Positions 1 through 8,867 of a DNA stretch of 64,000 nt are shown here, piece after piece. Within the stretch, counting starts at the first letter, position 1. Each line of letters opens with the position of its first letter. Source of the stretch: Stieleria neptunia (GTDB lineage Bacteria > Planctomycetota > Planctomycetia > Pirellulales > Pirellulaceae); NCBI RefSeq assembly GCF_007754155.1, contig NZ_CP037423.1:6878938-6942937 (forward strand), in the 5' to 3' direction. The notes below the pieces were generated by a model. The model did not search any database. It had not been told where the DNA came from and saw only the letters and a list, made by a program, of their open reading frames with translations. The position numbers were made by a program, and so were the translations under genes.

Positions 1-1023
1 GACCGACACACCGATGTCGTCGGTGAAACGAAAATTCACCGCGCCGAGCATCGCAGTGCAACCTAATCCGAGCGCCAAAATCAGTCCCGACGGAATGTCC
101 CGTTGGCCGTGATCCAGGGCGATCCGTCGGCCGCGCAACCCGTGCCACAGTTCGGTGACGGCAGACAGCAGGCCGTGGCGAACGGCGATCAGCGACCCGA
201 TCCCGCCGACGACCATCGCCCCCACGCCGACGTATCGGATCTCGCTGCTCCAGATCGACCAGGCGCCGCTGATCGGATCATCATACTGGGACGCTCCGCC
301 CATCAACGGGATGCCGATCAACCAGCCGATCGCGCCGCCGATAAAGATCAACACCGCCACGTTCAGTCGCACGATAAAGCCGACGGCGACCAACATCGGC
401 GACAGGTCACCGCCGAAGTAAAAGATTCGCTCGCCGGTCGCCCTGGCAACCTGCAGCGTATCGCTGACCAACCCCAAGAATCCGGCAGCGATCTTGAACA
501 CCGCCCCAAGCGCGCCGCCGATCAACAAGCTGGTCGCGGCAGAGCGTTGATGGTCGCCTTCTTCCCCGGCTTCCAAGACCGCCGCACAGGCGACACCCTC
601 GGGAAACGGCAGATCCTCGTTGTCGGCGACAAACACGCGGCGCATCGGGATCATGAACAGAATCCCCAACAGCCCGCCGGTCAGTGCCACCAGCGTGACG
701 GTCCAGAAGTCGAACGATTGCCAGTGGCCGATCAGGATCATCGCCGGCATCGTGAAAATGATACCCGCCGCCAGCGACTCGCCCGCCGAAGCGCACGTCT
801 GGACCTGGTTGGCTTCCAAGATGCTGGACTTTTTGAACAGCAATCGGAACAACAGCATCGCCATCACGGCCGCGGGGATCGAGGCCGAGACGGTCATCCC
901 GGCCTTTAATCCGACGTACACGTTCGCCGCACCCATGACGACCGACAGGATCAGCCCCAGAACGATCACGCGGGGCGTCAGCTCGGGAAGTGGCGCGGTG
1001 GACGGTTCTGGCAAATCACTCAT
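1..1023 (-). CDS. OPT-family oligopeptide transporter, partial (3' end outside window)
   Basis: The minus-strand frame opens at ATG 1023 and stays open to base 1, so about 341 N-terminal residues are visible and the C-terminus lies outside the window. The protein begins MSDLPEPSTAPLPELTPR and then has a run of hydrophobic helices. The early segment contains VYVGLKAGMTVSASIPAAV, the signature of OPT-family (oligopeptide/metal-chelate) transporters, followed by an EANQVQTCASAGESLAAG stretch and PFPEGVACAAVLEAG, both typical of bacterial OPT proteins. It should be an inner-membrane importer of small peptides or metal chelates; the substrate cannot be read from sequence. No adjacent partner gene is visible. 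Family assignment is firm, substrate is not. Confidence 0.88.
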   Translation of the reverse strand, partial: MSDLPEPSTAPLPELTPRVIVLGLILSVVMGAANVYVGLKAGMTVSASIPAAVMAMLLFRLLFKKSSILEANQVQTCASAGESLAAGIIFTMPAMILIGHWQSFDFWTVTLVALTGGLLGILFMIPMRRVFVADNEDLPFPEGVACAAVLEAGEEGDHQRSAATSLLIGGALGAVFKIAAGFLGLVSDTLQVARATGERIFYFGGDLSPMLVAVGFIVRLNVAVLIFIGGAIGWLIGIPLMGGASQYDDPISGAWSIWSSEIRYVGVGAMVVGGIGSLIAVRHGLLSAVTELWHGLRGRRIALDHGQRDIPSGLILALGLGCTAMLGAVNFRFTDDIGVSV

Positions 1024-1060
1024 ATCACGCTGACTCGTTGACGGTTCCAGACTGTGACCG

Positions 1061-1086
1061 ATCGACAGGCTGGAAGCCTATCCCAC
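1061..1086. repeat. Half copy of palindromic repeat family A
   Basis: A GACAGGCTGGAAGCCTATCC arm matches the right arm of the hairpin at 27811-27868. Only one arm is present here, between the transporter start and the sulfatase stop. Confidence 0.6.
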
Positions 1087-1103
1087 ATCATTTCCGCTCT
1101 GGG

Positions 1104-2732
1104 TTAGCCTGCCGCTTGCGGTGTTCGCAATTCGATTTGTTTTTCCTCGGGCAGTACCGACACGTCGCTGTCGTCTTGATAGTGTTTTCTCAAACGATCC
1201 AGTTCCTGTTTCATGTCTGAAATCTGATTGGCGTATTCCGGGTTGTTGTATTGGTTGGTCAATTCATCGGGATCGTTCTTCAGGTCGTAAAACTCCCATT
1301 CGTCGAACTGGTAGAACCGAATCAGCTTGTAGCGATGGTTGCGGACACCGTATTGCCGGGGCACCATGTGCACGCTGGGGTATTCGTAATAGTGATAGTA
1401 GATGCTGCGTCGCCAATCGTCGGGACTGTCACCTTTGAGCAGTGGGACCAGTGATTCGCCCTGCATGTCATCGGGGACGTCGGCGCCGGCCATCTCGAGG
1501 AACGTTTCGGCGTAATCCAAGTTCTGGACCAGGTGCTCGTCGGTCGAACCGGGCTTCGTCACGCCGGGCCATTTGACGATCAAAGGCATCTTGAGCGATT
1601 CCTCGTACATCCATCGTTTGTCGTACCAGCCATGGTCGCCGATATAGAAACCTTGATCGGAGGAGTAGATGACGACGGTGTTGTCGGAAAGCCCGAGTTC
1701 GTCGAGTGTTTCCATCAGCGTGCCGACACTTTCGTCGACACCTTTGACGCAGCGCAGATAATTCTTGGCGTAGCGCTGGTATTTCCAGCGAACCAGGGCG
1801 TCGGCGGTCAAGTCGGCTTCGTGAAACGCCTTGTCGCGCGGGCGGTAGGCGGCGAACCAGGTTTTCAGTTGCTCCGGTGTCATCCGTTGCATGTTGCGCC
1901 AAGCCGATTTGTCGTAGCGGCCGACCAATTCGTTGCCCTTGAAATCGGGGGTCAAGTCGACGAACAAATCAAAATTGAGATGCATGTGGCGATCGATTTC
2001 CAACTCTTGGTGTCGCGCCGGAGGAGCGTTGTCGTGCCATTTGTCGAACAGCGTGTTGGGTTCGGGCAGATCGATGTCGGCATACAGATCCAAGTGCCGG
2101 GGCGCCGGCATCCAGTTTCGGTGCGGGGCCTTGTGCTGGACCATCAACATGAACGGTTTGTCCTCGGTCCGTCCTTGCTTGAGCCACTCGACGGCCAGGT
2201 CCGTCACCACGTCGGTGCAATGCCCCTCGATCCGTTTGCGGCCTTCCGGCGTGATCATGTCCGGGTTGTAGTACAGCCCCTGGCCGGGCAGGACTTTCCA
2301 ATCGTCATAGCCTTGCGGCTCGCCCTTGAGGTGCGATTTGCCATAGATCGCCGTCGTGTAGCCCGCTTTTTGCAACAGTTTGGGAAACGTTTGCTGGTTC
2401 CAGTCGAACGAGTTCCCGTTGTTCATGAAGCCATTTTTATGGCTGTGTTTCCCGGTTTGAATCACCGCTCGGCTGGGACCGCAAATCGAATTGGTACAGA
2501 AACTGTTTCGAAAGACGATTCCCTGTTTGGCGAGTTGGTCGATGTTCGGCGTCGGATCGACGCTCTTGAGCCAACCGTCGTACGCACCGATCGCATGGGG
2601 CGCGTGATCGTCGCTGAAAATGAATAAAATATTGGGTCGATCGTCCGCCGAGACGCGGGGGGCATGCGACGCATTGGCGACCAGACAACCGAGCAGCACG
2701 AAAGCGTGAAAGAATCTAAAAGGCATGATCAT
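1104..2732 (-). CDS. Secreted sulfatase (formylglycine type)
   Basis: A 542-residue sulfatase of the alkaline-phosphatase superfamily that hydrolyses sulfate esters, probably on marine polysaccharides. An N-terminal signal peptide (hydrophobic run about residues 5-22) sends it out of the cytoplasm. The metal site starts NILFIFSDDHAPH (Asp41, Asp42), and Cys84 lies in SICGPSRAV, the C-x-P-S-R motif whose Cys is oxidised to formylglycine. The C-terminal half has YSSDQGFYIGDHGWYDKRW and a typical DPDELTN tail. Length is normal for the family. A second in-frame Met two codons in (MPF) is an alternative start. The maturation enzyme is not in the window. Natural substrate unknown. Confidence 0.93.
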   Translation of the reverse strand: MIMPFRFFHAFVLLGCLVANASHAPRVSADDRPNILFIFSDDHAPHAIGAYDGWLKSVDPTPNIDQLAKQGIVFRNSFCTNSICGPSRAVIQTGKHSHKNGFMNNGNSFDWNQQTFPKLLQKAGYTTAIYGKSHLKGEPQGYDDWKVLPGQGLYYNPDMITPEGRKRIEGHCTDVVTDLAVEWLKQGRTEDKPFMLMVQHKAPHRNWMPAPRHLDLYADIDLPEPNTLFDKWHDNAPPARHQELEIDRHMHLNFDLFVDLTPDFKGNELVGRYDKSAWRNMQRMTPEQLKTWFAAYRPRDKAFHEADLTADALVRWKYQRYAKNYLRCVKGVDESVGTLMETLDELGLSDNTVVIYSSDQGFYIGDHGWYDKRWMYEESLKMPLIVKWPGVTKPGSTDEHLVQNLDYAETFLEMAGADVPDDMQGESLVPLLKGDSPDDWRRSIYYHYYEYPSVHMVPRQYGVRNHRYKLIRFYQFDEWEFYDLKNDPDELTNQYNNPEYANQISDMKQELDRLRKHYQDDSDVSVLPEEKQIELRTPQAAG

Positions 2733-2817
2733 GACAAAGAAACGGGGGGAATCAATCGAGGCATTCGCCTACTATACACGCTGCCCCTGCCCTCGGGCGG
2801 CGCGTCGAACCGGATTC

Positions 2818-2880
2818 AAGTGGCGTAAGCTTCCAGCTTGCGATCGCCCTGAATTCGCAAGCTGGAAGCTTACGCCACTT
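2818..2880. repeat. Perfect inverted repeat, family A
   Basis: Two 25-base arms (2818-2842 and 2856-2880, core GCGTAAGCTTCCAGCTTGCG) are exact reverse complements around a 13-base loop. It lies just upstream of the cupredoxin-like gene. Related hairpins lie at 27811-27868 and 55985-56024. Confidence 0.9.
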
Positions 2881-2904
2881 GTTTGGAGTCGGTGGAACCC
2901 TCCC

Positions 2905-3711
2905 ATGAATCGAATCGGTCGAACACTCGCGACTTTCATGACGCTGCTGCTGGTGGGCAATGTGACCGCCGAGGAAACGGCGACACTGAAAGCAACGTTT
3001 CGTTTCCTGGGGCAACCTCCTGCGGTCCAACCCATCAAGCCCCACCTCGATCGGCAGTTTTGCGGGAGCGTGCCGATTCCCGATGAGCGGCTGATCGTCC
3101 ATGGCGACAACCACGGGCTCAAGAACGTCGTGCTGTACGTGTACACCGGACGGCGAGGCACGGTGTTGCCGAATCCGAAACGTCGGTCCGAAACCAAGCT
3201 GCTGCAAATCAAACATTGCCGGTTCAAGCCCCACATTCTGCTCGCTCAAAAAGGAGACACCCTGCGCGTCGAAGATCACGACCCGGTCGGCCACAATGCA
3301 AATTTTCAATTTTTCAACAATGCCCCACTCGGGATCACACGTCCGGTCGGGGCGCCCTGGCAGCGATCGCTAGACGAATCCGAACCCGCACCGATTCCGG
3401 TTCGCTGCAACATCCATCCTTGGATGAACGCCTACCTTCTCGTCTTAGATCATCGTCTGGCCGGAATCAGCGACGGCGACGGTAAGCTGGAGATCACGGG
3501 GTTGCCGGTCGGCCAAAAAATCGTTTTCCGAGCGTTCCATGAAAGTGCAAAATTGAGCGAGGTCGTCGTTAATGGAATGGCCGAAACATGGGACGGCAGT
3601 CGGTTCGAACGAGTGTTGGAAGCGGGCGTGAACGACTTGGGGTTGATCGAGATTCCGGCATCCGCGTTCACGATCGACCGGAGGCTGGATTCGAAGGCTG
3701 GGGAGAAGTAG
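2905..3711 (+). CDS. Secreted cupredoxin-like protein (methylamine-utilization-protein-like)
   Basis: A 268-residue exported protein. I chose ATG 2905 because the signal peptide (MNRIGRTLATFMTLLLVG) follows it directly; the frame upstream reads through the family A hairpin and is not protein-like. The mature part shows a plastocyanin-like pattern: HILLAQKGDTLRVEDHDPVG, then GHNANF, and later CNIHPWM, giving a His...Cys-x2-His-x2-Met arrangement like a type 1 copper site. A short carboxypeptidase-regulatory-like segment (DGDGKLEITGLPVGQ) follows. Such proteins are often labelled methylamine utilization proteins in planctomycetes, without evidence for that pathway. Copper binding and a redox role are inferences. 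Confidence 0.8.
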   Translation: MNRIGRTLATFMTLLLVGNVTAEETATLKATFRFLGQPPAVQPIKPHLDRQFCGSVPIPDERLIVHGDNHGLKNVVLYVYTGRRGTVLPNPKRRSETKLLQIKHCRFKPHILLAQKGDTLRVEDHDPVGHNANFQFFNNAPLGITRPVGAPWQRSLDESEPAPIPVRCNIHPWMNAYLLVLDHRLAGISDGDGKLEITGLPVGQKIVFRAFHESAKLSEVVVNGMAETWDGSRFERVLEAGVNDLGLIEIPASAFTIDRRLDSKAGEK

Positions 3712-3905
3712 ACAGGAAAATGGGTGACAAGAAAATGGTTGGGGGAGAGACGAGAGATGGCAGAAAAATGGGGGGCAGAAAAATGAAAACGGACGGCTCG
3801 GTTTAAATTGAGATCGACTCAGCCGAGGACTCACATTTTCTTGTCACCCATTTTCTTGTCTCACCTCCGGCCTGCGATTTTTCTGCCCCTCATATTTCTG
3901 CCACC
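3712..3905. repeat. Long inverted repeat, family E (first copy)
   Basis: The left part has ATGGGTGACAAGAAAATGG and GATGGCAGAAAAATGGGG; the right part has CCATTTTCTTGTCTCACCTC and ATTTTTCTGCCCC, largely complementary. It sits between two convergent genes and could fold into a transcript-ending hairpin. A second copy lies at 6592-6737 with the same gene tail attached. Confidence 0.75.
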
Positions 3906-3906
3906 T

Positions 3907-5871
3907 TTATTTCAACTCTGCGGTTTCCTTGAGCCCCAATTCATCGAGTTGGACGTCGGCAAAGAAAACTTGTGGTCCGGCTTCGTCGCTTGATGGATTG
4001 TCATGGATGACCAATCGAATGGCGTCGCCGGCGCCGATGTCTTTGATCGGGATGGACCCGAGGAATTTTTCTTCCAGGAACACAAACCAGTCCGTCGGCT
4101 GGCGTTCGATGTCGATCACGTGAAAGCGGTCGAATACCGAAGGGAGTGCATCGGAACGGAAGGACACATCGACGTCGCCGAAATCGGACGCCTTGATGCC
4201 CAGTTGATTCTGATCCCCCTGCAATCTTACGCATCCCCGTTTGGCGGACGGATTGGCGGGGTCGACGGCAAAGTCGATGTCCACGGGGCCGCTGTCTTTC
4301 TGCAGCCAAACGAACAGGCTGACCCGCGGAATGGCGGTCGTCGAAAACCGCCGGGTCAATGCCCCCTGACGCGTGATGCAAGCGATCGCGGTCGATGCAT
4401 CTGGGGCCTGGACGGTTTGCCAGGCCCCGACCATCGACCCGCCTACGTCCCATCCGCTGAGCGTCACGCCATCAAACAACGGGATGTTGCCGATCACTTG
4501 CGTCGGCAATCGAACGCCGCGGCGATGTCGGTAGGACTCGAACAATCCGATCGACACGGCTGCCAGGGCGAGAATCGCGATGGCGGCCAGCCATCGAGAA
4601 CGGGGCAAACGTGGATGCGAACTCGATTTTGAGAGTTCGACGGTTTGCGTGACGGTATCGTCCGCCACATTGACCGGATTCAACGTGGCCGTGTCAGCTT
4701 TCGGCTCGGGCGGGGCACGCTCGAGGGTCGGATGTTGACTGATGAATTCGCGATGCGATGCTTCGGAAACGATGCTCGTGGGCGCACCGACCGATGCCCC
4801 GATCGGCACTGCGACCGGCGTGGTGGTTGGCGCCGCAGCGTTGACCCCCAGGGCGTCGATCGCATCGATCAGCGTTCCGTAGCTTGGGGGACGTGAATCC
4901 GGATCTGGATCGAGCAAGCCCAACAGCAACGACATTTGATCCTCCGGCAATCGGACCGCCAGGTCGTCCGGGTGGGGCATCAGTCGTTCTGATTTCTGTT
5001 GATACAAGGCGGCGATGCTGCGCCCTTGATGCGGCGGTTTGCCGAACAGCAAGTGCCAGGCGGTCGCGCCCAACGAATACATGTCGCTGCGAAAGTCGAC
5101 GTCTCGCCCACCGAACTGCTCGGGTGACATGTAGGCGGGGCTTCCCATCACCTTGTCGCCGGTCGTGAGTTTCAGTTGTTCGGCGCTTGGATCGGCAAAC
5201 ATGGCCAAGCCGAAGTCCGCGATTTTGACAACCTCGGTTTTCGTCGCAGCCCCTTCCGGCGGAGGCAGCAGGATCAAATTGGCCGGTTTGATGTCGCGGT
5301 GAATCAGATTCTGGCCGGCGGCATGAAACAACCCCGACGCGACTTGACGCACGATCGACCAGGCGGCCTGCGGCGGCATGATCCCACTTTCACGCACCAA
5401 TTCTTCGCAGGTGCGTCCGGGGACAAACTCCATCGCAAAGTAGTAGCGTCCATCGTGCTTGCCGAAGTTGAGGGCCTGGACAATGTTGGGGTGTTGGAGC
5501 CTGGCGAGCGCCTTGGCCTCACGTTCGAAACGGGCTGCGGCATTGGGCTGGGCGACGTTGCTGATCAAGATGATCTTGAGCGCCACGATTCGCTCCAAGT
5601 CGATCTGCATCGCGCGATACACCGCCCCCATTGCACCGCGACCGACCAGATTCAAAATTTGGTACCCCGGTGCGACGTCCTGCGGATGTTGCAGTGAATG
5701 GACGATGTCGACATCCGCGGCCGTCAGCAGCCCTCGTTGAAGGGCCGCCTGCGAAATGTCCCGAGCCGATGAGTCAAGGTTTTCACATAACGATTTCGCG
5801 TCGGTCTCGTTGAGCAGCCGTAGCTCAAGACAGGTCTCGATGAATTTCCTCTCATGGTCCTCGCTCGGCAT
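3907..5871 (-). CDS. Membrane Ser/Thr protein kinase with C-terminal DUF1080-like domain
   Basis: A 654-residue Hanks-type kinase. An N-terminal helical segment (1-65) precedes the kinase domain (about 70-340): glycine loop VGRGAMGAVYRA, Lys99 in VALKI, HRDIKPAN at 191, DFG at 219, and the activation segment with GSPAYMSPEQ. A Pro/Ala/Thr-rich linker leads to one membrane helix (about 425-450, WLAAIAILALAAVSIGLF). The extracytoplasmic part begins IPLFDGVTLSGWDVGG, the hallmark opening of DUF1080/laminin-G-like carbohydrate-related domains. The layout suggests cytoplasmic signalling tied to an outside sensor or ligand-binding domain. It starts 26 bases after the redoxin lipoprotein stop on the same strand, so co-transcription is likely. 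Ligand and targets unknown. Confidence 0.92.
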   Translation of the reverse strand: MPSEDHERKFIETCLELRLLNETDAKSLCENLDSSARDISQAALQRGLLTAADVDIVHSLQHPQDVAPGYQILNLVGRGAMGAVYRAMQIDLERIVALKIILISNVAQPNAAARFEREAKALARLQHPNIVQALNFGKHDGRYYFAMEFVPGRTCEELVRESGIMPPQAAWSIVRQVASGLFHAAGQNLIHRDIKPANLILLPPPEGAATKTEVVKIADFGLAMFADPSAEQLKLTTGDKVMGSPAYMSPEQFGGRDVDFRSDMYSLGATAWHLLFGKPPHQGRSIAALYQQKSERLMPHPDDLAVRLPEDQMSLLLGLLDPDPDSRPPSYGTLIDAIDALGVNAAAPTTTPVAVPIGASVGAPTSIVSEASHREFISQHPTLERAPPEPKADTATLNPVNVADDTVTQTVELSKSSSHPRLPRSRWLAAIAILALAAVSIGLFESYRHRRGVRLPTQVIGNIPLFDGVTLSGWDVGGSMVGAWQTVQAPDASTAIACITRQGALTRRFSTTAIPRVSLFVWLQKDSGPVDIDFAVDPANPSAKRGCVRLQGDQNQLGIKASDFGDVDVSFRSDALPSVFDRFHVIDIERQPTDWFVFLEEKFLGSIPIKDIGAGDAIRLVIHDNPSSDEAGPQVFFADVQLDELGLKETAELK

Positions 5872-5897
5872 GTTCGACTCGGTTGTCCGTCGAGTGT

Positions 5898-6509
5898 CTA
5901 GGGGGTCAATTGATCGAGTTGCCGAAGCACGGAGTCGACGGTGGGACGGTCGGCGATCGATTCGCCCACGTAGGCAAATCGAACACGCCCCTGCCGATCG
6001 ATGATGTAGGTGGACGGCTTGGCAAGCTCCGCCCGGATCCCCAACTGATCGACGCCCATCAAATTGATGTCCAACAGGATCGGATACGGAACGTCTTCGT
6101 TGGGAATTTCGCCTCCCTTGATCCGCTTGGTCAACTCGCTCAACTTCGGAGCCTCTTCTTCCGTTTCGGTCGGAAAGATGACGACGAGCTGCGCGTCGTA
6201 GGGTTCCAGTTCCTCAAACCGCCGCGCCCAACGTGAAGTCTGCGACGCGCAGTAAAAACACACGCCGCCGTACCAGCCGCGGGTGATCACCAGCACCAGA
6301 TAATCACGTGTCATGACCTCGGACAACGCGACTTCCTTGCCGTCTTTGTCGGTGAATCGCAAGCCCGAAAAGTCCTCGATCGTGATCGGCTGCGACTCGG
6401 TCACCTCCGCAAATCGAATCCCGTCGTCGGGAATGCGGTTGCAGCCGAGCGTCGCAAAGACGAACACGGTGGCGAACGATAGAATCGAAAACGGGAACTT
6501 GCCGGACAC
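5898..6509 (-). CDS. Redoxin/AhpC-TSA-like lipoprotein
   Basis: A 203-residue thioredoxin-fold protein. The N-terminus is a lipoprotein signal peptide with lipobox FATLGC (Cys23), so it should be membrane-anchored on the outer face. The redoxin domain shows RFTDKDGKEVALSEV, then LVLVITRGWYGGVCFYCASQ, in which Cys84 and Cys87 form a CxxC pair, and ends with the usual DRQGRVRFAYVG strand. This is the peroxiredoxin/thiol-disulfide oxidoreductase layout; whether it reduces peroxide or disulfides is not decided by sequence. It is the upstream partner of the DUF1080-like kinase. Confidence 0.85.
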   Translation of the reverse strand: MSGKFPFSILSFATVFVFATLGCNRIPDDGIRFAEVTESQPITIEDFSGLRFTDKDGKEVALSEVMTRDYLVLVITRGWYGGVCFYCASQTSRWARRFEELEPYDAQLVVIFPTETEEEAPKLSELTKRIKGGEIPNEDVPYPILLDINLMGVDQLGIRAELAKPSTYIIDRQGRVRFAYVGESIADRPTVDSVLRQLDQLTP

Positions 6510-6591
6510 CTGATGACCTCTCTTGATGGCTTTCTACAGATTGTAGGGGGTCAGCTAGGTCTGGGGTGAAAGAACCGCCGGAGCGTGGTGG

Positions 6592-6737
6592 AATGGCAGA
6601 AAAATGGGGGGCAGAAAAATAGGAAACGAGTGATCGGAGAATAAGCTCACTCTTGCCGTCTCCACCCATTTTCTTGCCACCCATTTTCTTGTCTCACCTC
6701 CGGCAACCTATTTTTCTGCCCCCCCATTTTTCTGCCA
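6592..6737. repeat. Long inverted repeat, family E (second copy)
   Basis: Contains GGCAGAAAAATGGGGGGCAG on the left and CCATTTTCTTGTCTCACCTC plus ATTTTTCTGCC on the right, nearly identical to parts of 3712-3905. The similarity runs on into the adjacent kinase-tail remnant. Confidence 0.8.
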
Positions 6738-6830
6738 TCTTCTTTTAGGTTTCCCAGTTTCCGTGAGGCCCAATTCATCGAGCCGGACGTCGGCAGCGAA
6801 GGCTTGCCGCCGGATCCCGTATTTCGCTCT
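6738..6830 (-). pseudogene. Remnant of the 3' end of a kinase/DUF1080 gene
   Basis: On the minus strand the stretch reads FAADVRLDELGLTETGK, which matches the C-terminus of the kinase at 3907-5871 (FFADVQLDELGLKETAELK). The DNA similarity (CCCAATTCATCGAG, GGACGTCGGCA) continues through the neighbouring family E repeat. Upstream of about 6830 the similarity stops and there is no kinase domain. I read this as a duplicated, decayed gene end; a chance match is unlikely because two features match in the same order. Confidence 0.65.
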
Positions 6831-6932
6831 GGCTTGATCGATTGCTAGAGTCCAGAGATCCACCGGGTTCAATCGACCCAATCGCGTGGAACATGATGTT
6901 TCACGCCACCGACGCACGGATGGACCGGAGAT

Positions 6933-7901
6933 TTGAGAGCGAAGACGTTCCTGGCCGCAGTGCTATCGATCGTCGTGATGCCGTTGATCATCACGCGTCC
7001 TGTCGCTGCGCAGCTGGCGTCGCGTTCGGTGGCTGCGGAGCCCGTCGCTCACGCGTCCGTCTTGACGACTGCGTCTTCGCAACCGGCAGGCATGACATCG
7101 GAGCGACTTCGGCAGCTGATGCGTCCGAGTTTCCGGCTGGGATTTCAGTGGCTGGCCGAAGCCGACGACGTTGAACTTTCAACCTACGACGCCAGGGTCA
7201 CGATGCCGTTGTATCCGATCTTCGGCCCCCCTCCGCCGATGTTCAGCCTGGGATTTGAATACACCGACTTAAGCGCAGCGGCGGTCTTCGATCTGGCGGG
7301 CGAACTGTACGAGACGTCGATCGGGTTGTCATGGATGCGGCGTCGCAACGATCGCTGGTCGTTCCGCTGGATGCTGGGTGCCGCCAACGCGACCGACGGC
7401 GACAACCAATCCAGTGACGCGTGGCAGTTTCGCGGCGGCGGGTTTGCCATCTACCAACCCAACGAGCGTTGGACGTGGACGTTCGGCGCGATCGCACTCG
7501 GTCGTAATGACATTCCCGTCGTGCCGGCCATCGGGTTCATCTACCAGCCCAATCCCTGCCTGCGATTCGACGCTTCGTTTCCTCGACCCCGCGCGTCGCT
7601 GTTGTTGGCCGACAATGGAATTCGCCAACAGTGGGGCTACATCGGCGCCGGCCTGGAGGGAGGAACCTGGGGGTATCAGCGGAACGACGGCACAGACGAT
7701 CAACTGACCTATCGCGATTGGCGATTGGTGCTCGGCTGGGAATCAACCCCTCGTCGCGAATCCGGAATGCCGTTCGCGCTGGGACGCAAACTTTCGGCTG
7801 AAGTGGGATACGCATTCGGCCGGCGGTTCGAGTTCGAAAGCGATCGCAGCGATTTCGAAATTCAAGACGCGTTGCTGATTCAGATCGGGACCCGTTTTTA
7901 G
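6933..7901 (+). CDS. Putative outer-membrane beta-barrel protein (DUF6268-like)
   Basis: A 322-residue exported protein starting at TTG (MRAKTFLAAVLSIVVMP) with a GGAG a few bases upstream; a clear signal peptide ends near PVAAQ. The mature part has alternating aromatic/hydrophobic strands (FRLGFQWLAEADDVELSTYD, MFSLGFEYTDLS, RWSFRWMLGAAN, WTWTFGAIALGRND) and ends in a strand closing with IQIGTRF, a final aromatic residue as in outer-membrane barrels. I place it near the DUF6268 group, but this rests on strand pattern rather than a defining motif. Its stop overlaps the stop of the convergent membrane protein by four bases (TTAG). Confidence 0.7.
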   Translation: MRAKTFLAAVLSIVVMPLIITRPVAAQLASRSVAAEPVAHASVLTTASSQPAGMTSERLRQLMRPSFRLGFQWLAEADDVELSTYDARVTMPLYPIFGPPPPMFSLGFEYTDLSAAAVFDLAGELYETSIGLSWMRRRNDRWSFRWMLGAANATDGDNQSSDAWQFRGGGFAIYQPNERWTWTFGAIALGRNDIPVVPAIGFIYQPNPCLRFDASFPRPRASLLLADNGIRQQWGYIGAGLEGGTWGYQRNDGTDDQLTYRDWRLVLGWESTPRRESGMPFALGRKLSAEVGYAFGRRFEFESDRSDFEIQDALLIQIGTRF

Positions 7902-8782
7902 CGGCGGGTATGGTTGAGCGTCGCCAAAAGCGTCAAGCCGTCAAAGAGATATTGCGCGACCAGCGGCGTCACCGTCTTGATCGACGGGATGAAAAGCGCT
8001 CCTTGCAGGTAAGCCATCAAGATGTGAAAGAAAAAAGTACCGTACAGACACACCGGCAACCACATGATCAAGCGTTGTGCGACGACCGGCCAAAGGGCCC
8101 CCCGGAAAATAGCCAGCCACATCACGGCAAGGGCTGCACCAGCAAGCCCCATCAGTAAGGCGAGGCACACTTGAGTCGCGCCGGGCGAATCCGAGGTCCA
8201 GCCATTGGAAAGCAAGATTTGTTGCACGATCAGCAGTCCGACTGCAACGAAGGTCGTCCACAAGATCAGATTCCCGATGCTGAACGAAAATTTTCTCAGT
8301 CGGACGCCGTGGACGACACGATTGCTGTGTTTTCGTCGCGACGATTTCGAAAATGTGTCCAGGCAGGTCGCACCCGTCATCGTCGCCAAGGCTTGCGTCG
8401 TGACGACAATCACCCAACAGACTTCAGAGGCGTCGCCAAAGCCGACGAACCGAAACGGCGTGATGATCCACCAGCACAAAATCGAAACGAACGTCAACGC
8501 GGCACAGGACACTGCGGCGTGACCACGAAAATCAGCTGCCCAAAGGGCGACCATCGAGCACTGACTGAGCACAAATCCGACCAGGAGCAACCAATGATTT
8601 TCCACGCCCTGCCACCGCGTGACCGAAAACGCCGATGCGACAAGCACCAACGCGTACAGCGTGAGGCAGATATTACGGACGAACTTTCTTGCGTTCGTTT
8701 CGTTCCCATGGGCGGCGCCGGACTTCCGTTTTGACGGTGGCATCGGTTTAATGCGGTTCGTGTCTGATGCGGAGGATCGCAA
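7898..8782 (-). CDS. Multi-pass membrane protein, function unknown
   Basis: A 294-residue protein with about seven predicted membrane helices, for example LTLYALVLVASAFSVT, WLLLVGFVLSQCSMVALW, LIVQQILL and LIMWLPVCLYGTFFFHILMA. A basic N-terminus (KPMPPSKRKSGAAHGNETNA) suggests a cytoplasmic start. I recognise no catalytic or transport motif. It converges on the putative barrel protein with overlapping stop codons and has 85 bases before the divergent UbiA-like gene. The hydrophobic pattern makes the frame believable; I assign no function. Confidence 0.7.
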   Translation of the reverse strand: MRSSASDTNRIKPMPPSKRKSGAAHGNETNARKFVRNICLTLYALVLVASAFSVTRWQGVENHWLLLVGFVLSQCSMVALWAADFRGHAAVSCAALTFVSILCWWIITPFRFVGFGDASEVCWVIVVTTQALATMTGATCLDTFSKSSRRKHSNRVVHGVRLRKFSFSIGNLILWTTFVAVGLLIVQQILLSNGWTSDSPGATQVCLALLMGLAGAALAVMWLAIFRGALWPVVAQRLIMWLPVCLYGTFFFHILMAYLQGALFIPSIKTVTPLVAQYLFDGLTLLATLNHTRR

Positions 8783-8867
8783 CGCTGGAGCGCCGATAGA
8801 CGAAATCGGTGTGTGGAGCGTGTTGCAGACCGGGAAGGCAGTGATATTCTAGACAGCAACGTCTTGG

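Larger units (their letters stand above)
6510..6934. other. 425-base intergenic region with repeat E and a gene remnant
   Basis: No intact gene. It holds upstream DNA of the redoxin gene, the second family E repeat (6592-6737), a remnant of a kinase gene tail (6738-6830) and the short leader of the next plus-strand gene. Confidence 0.7.

Noticed and set aside
103..909. Plus-strand frame at the window start
   Set aside because: The minus strand carries an OPT transporter across the same bases; the plus frame is an Asp/Arg/His-rich shadow.
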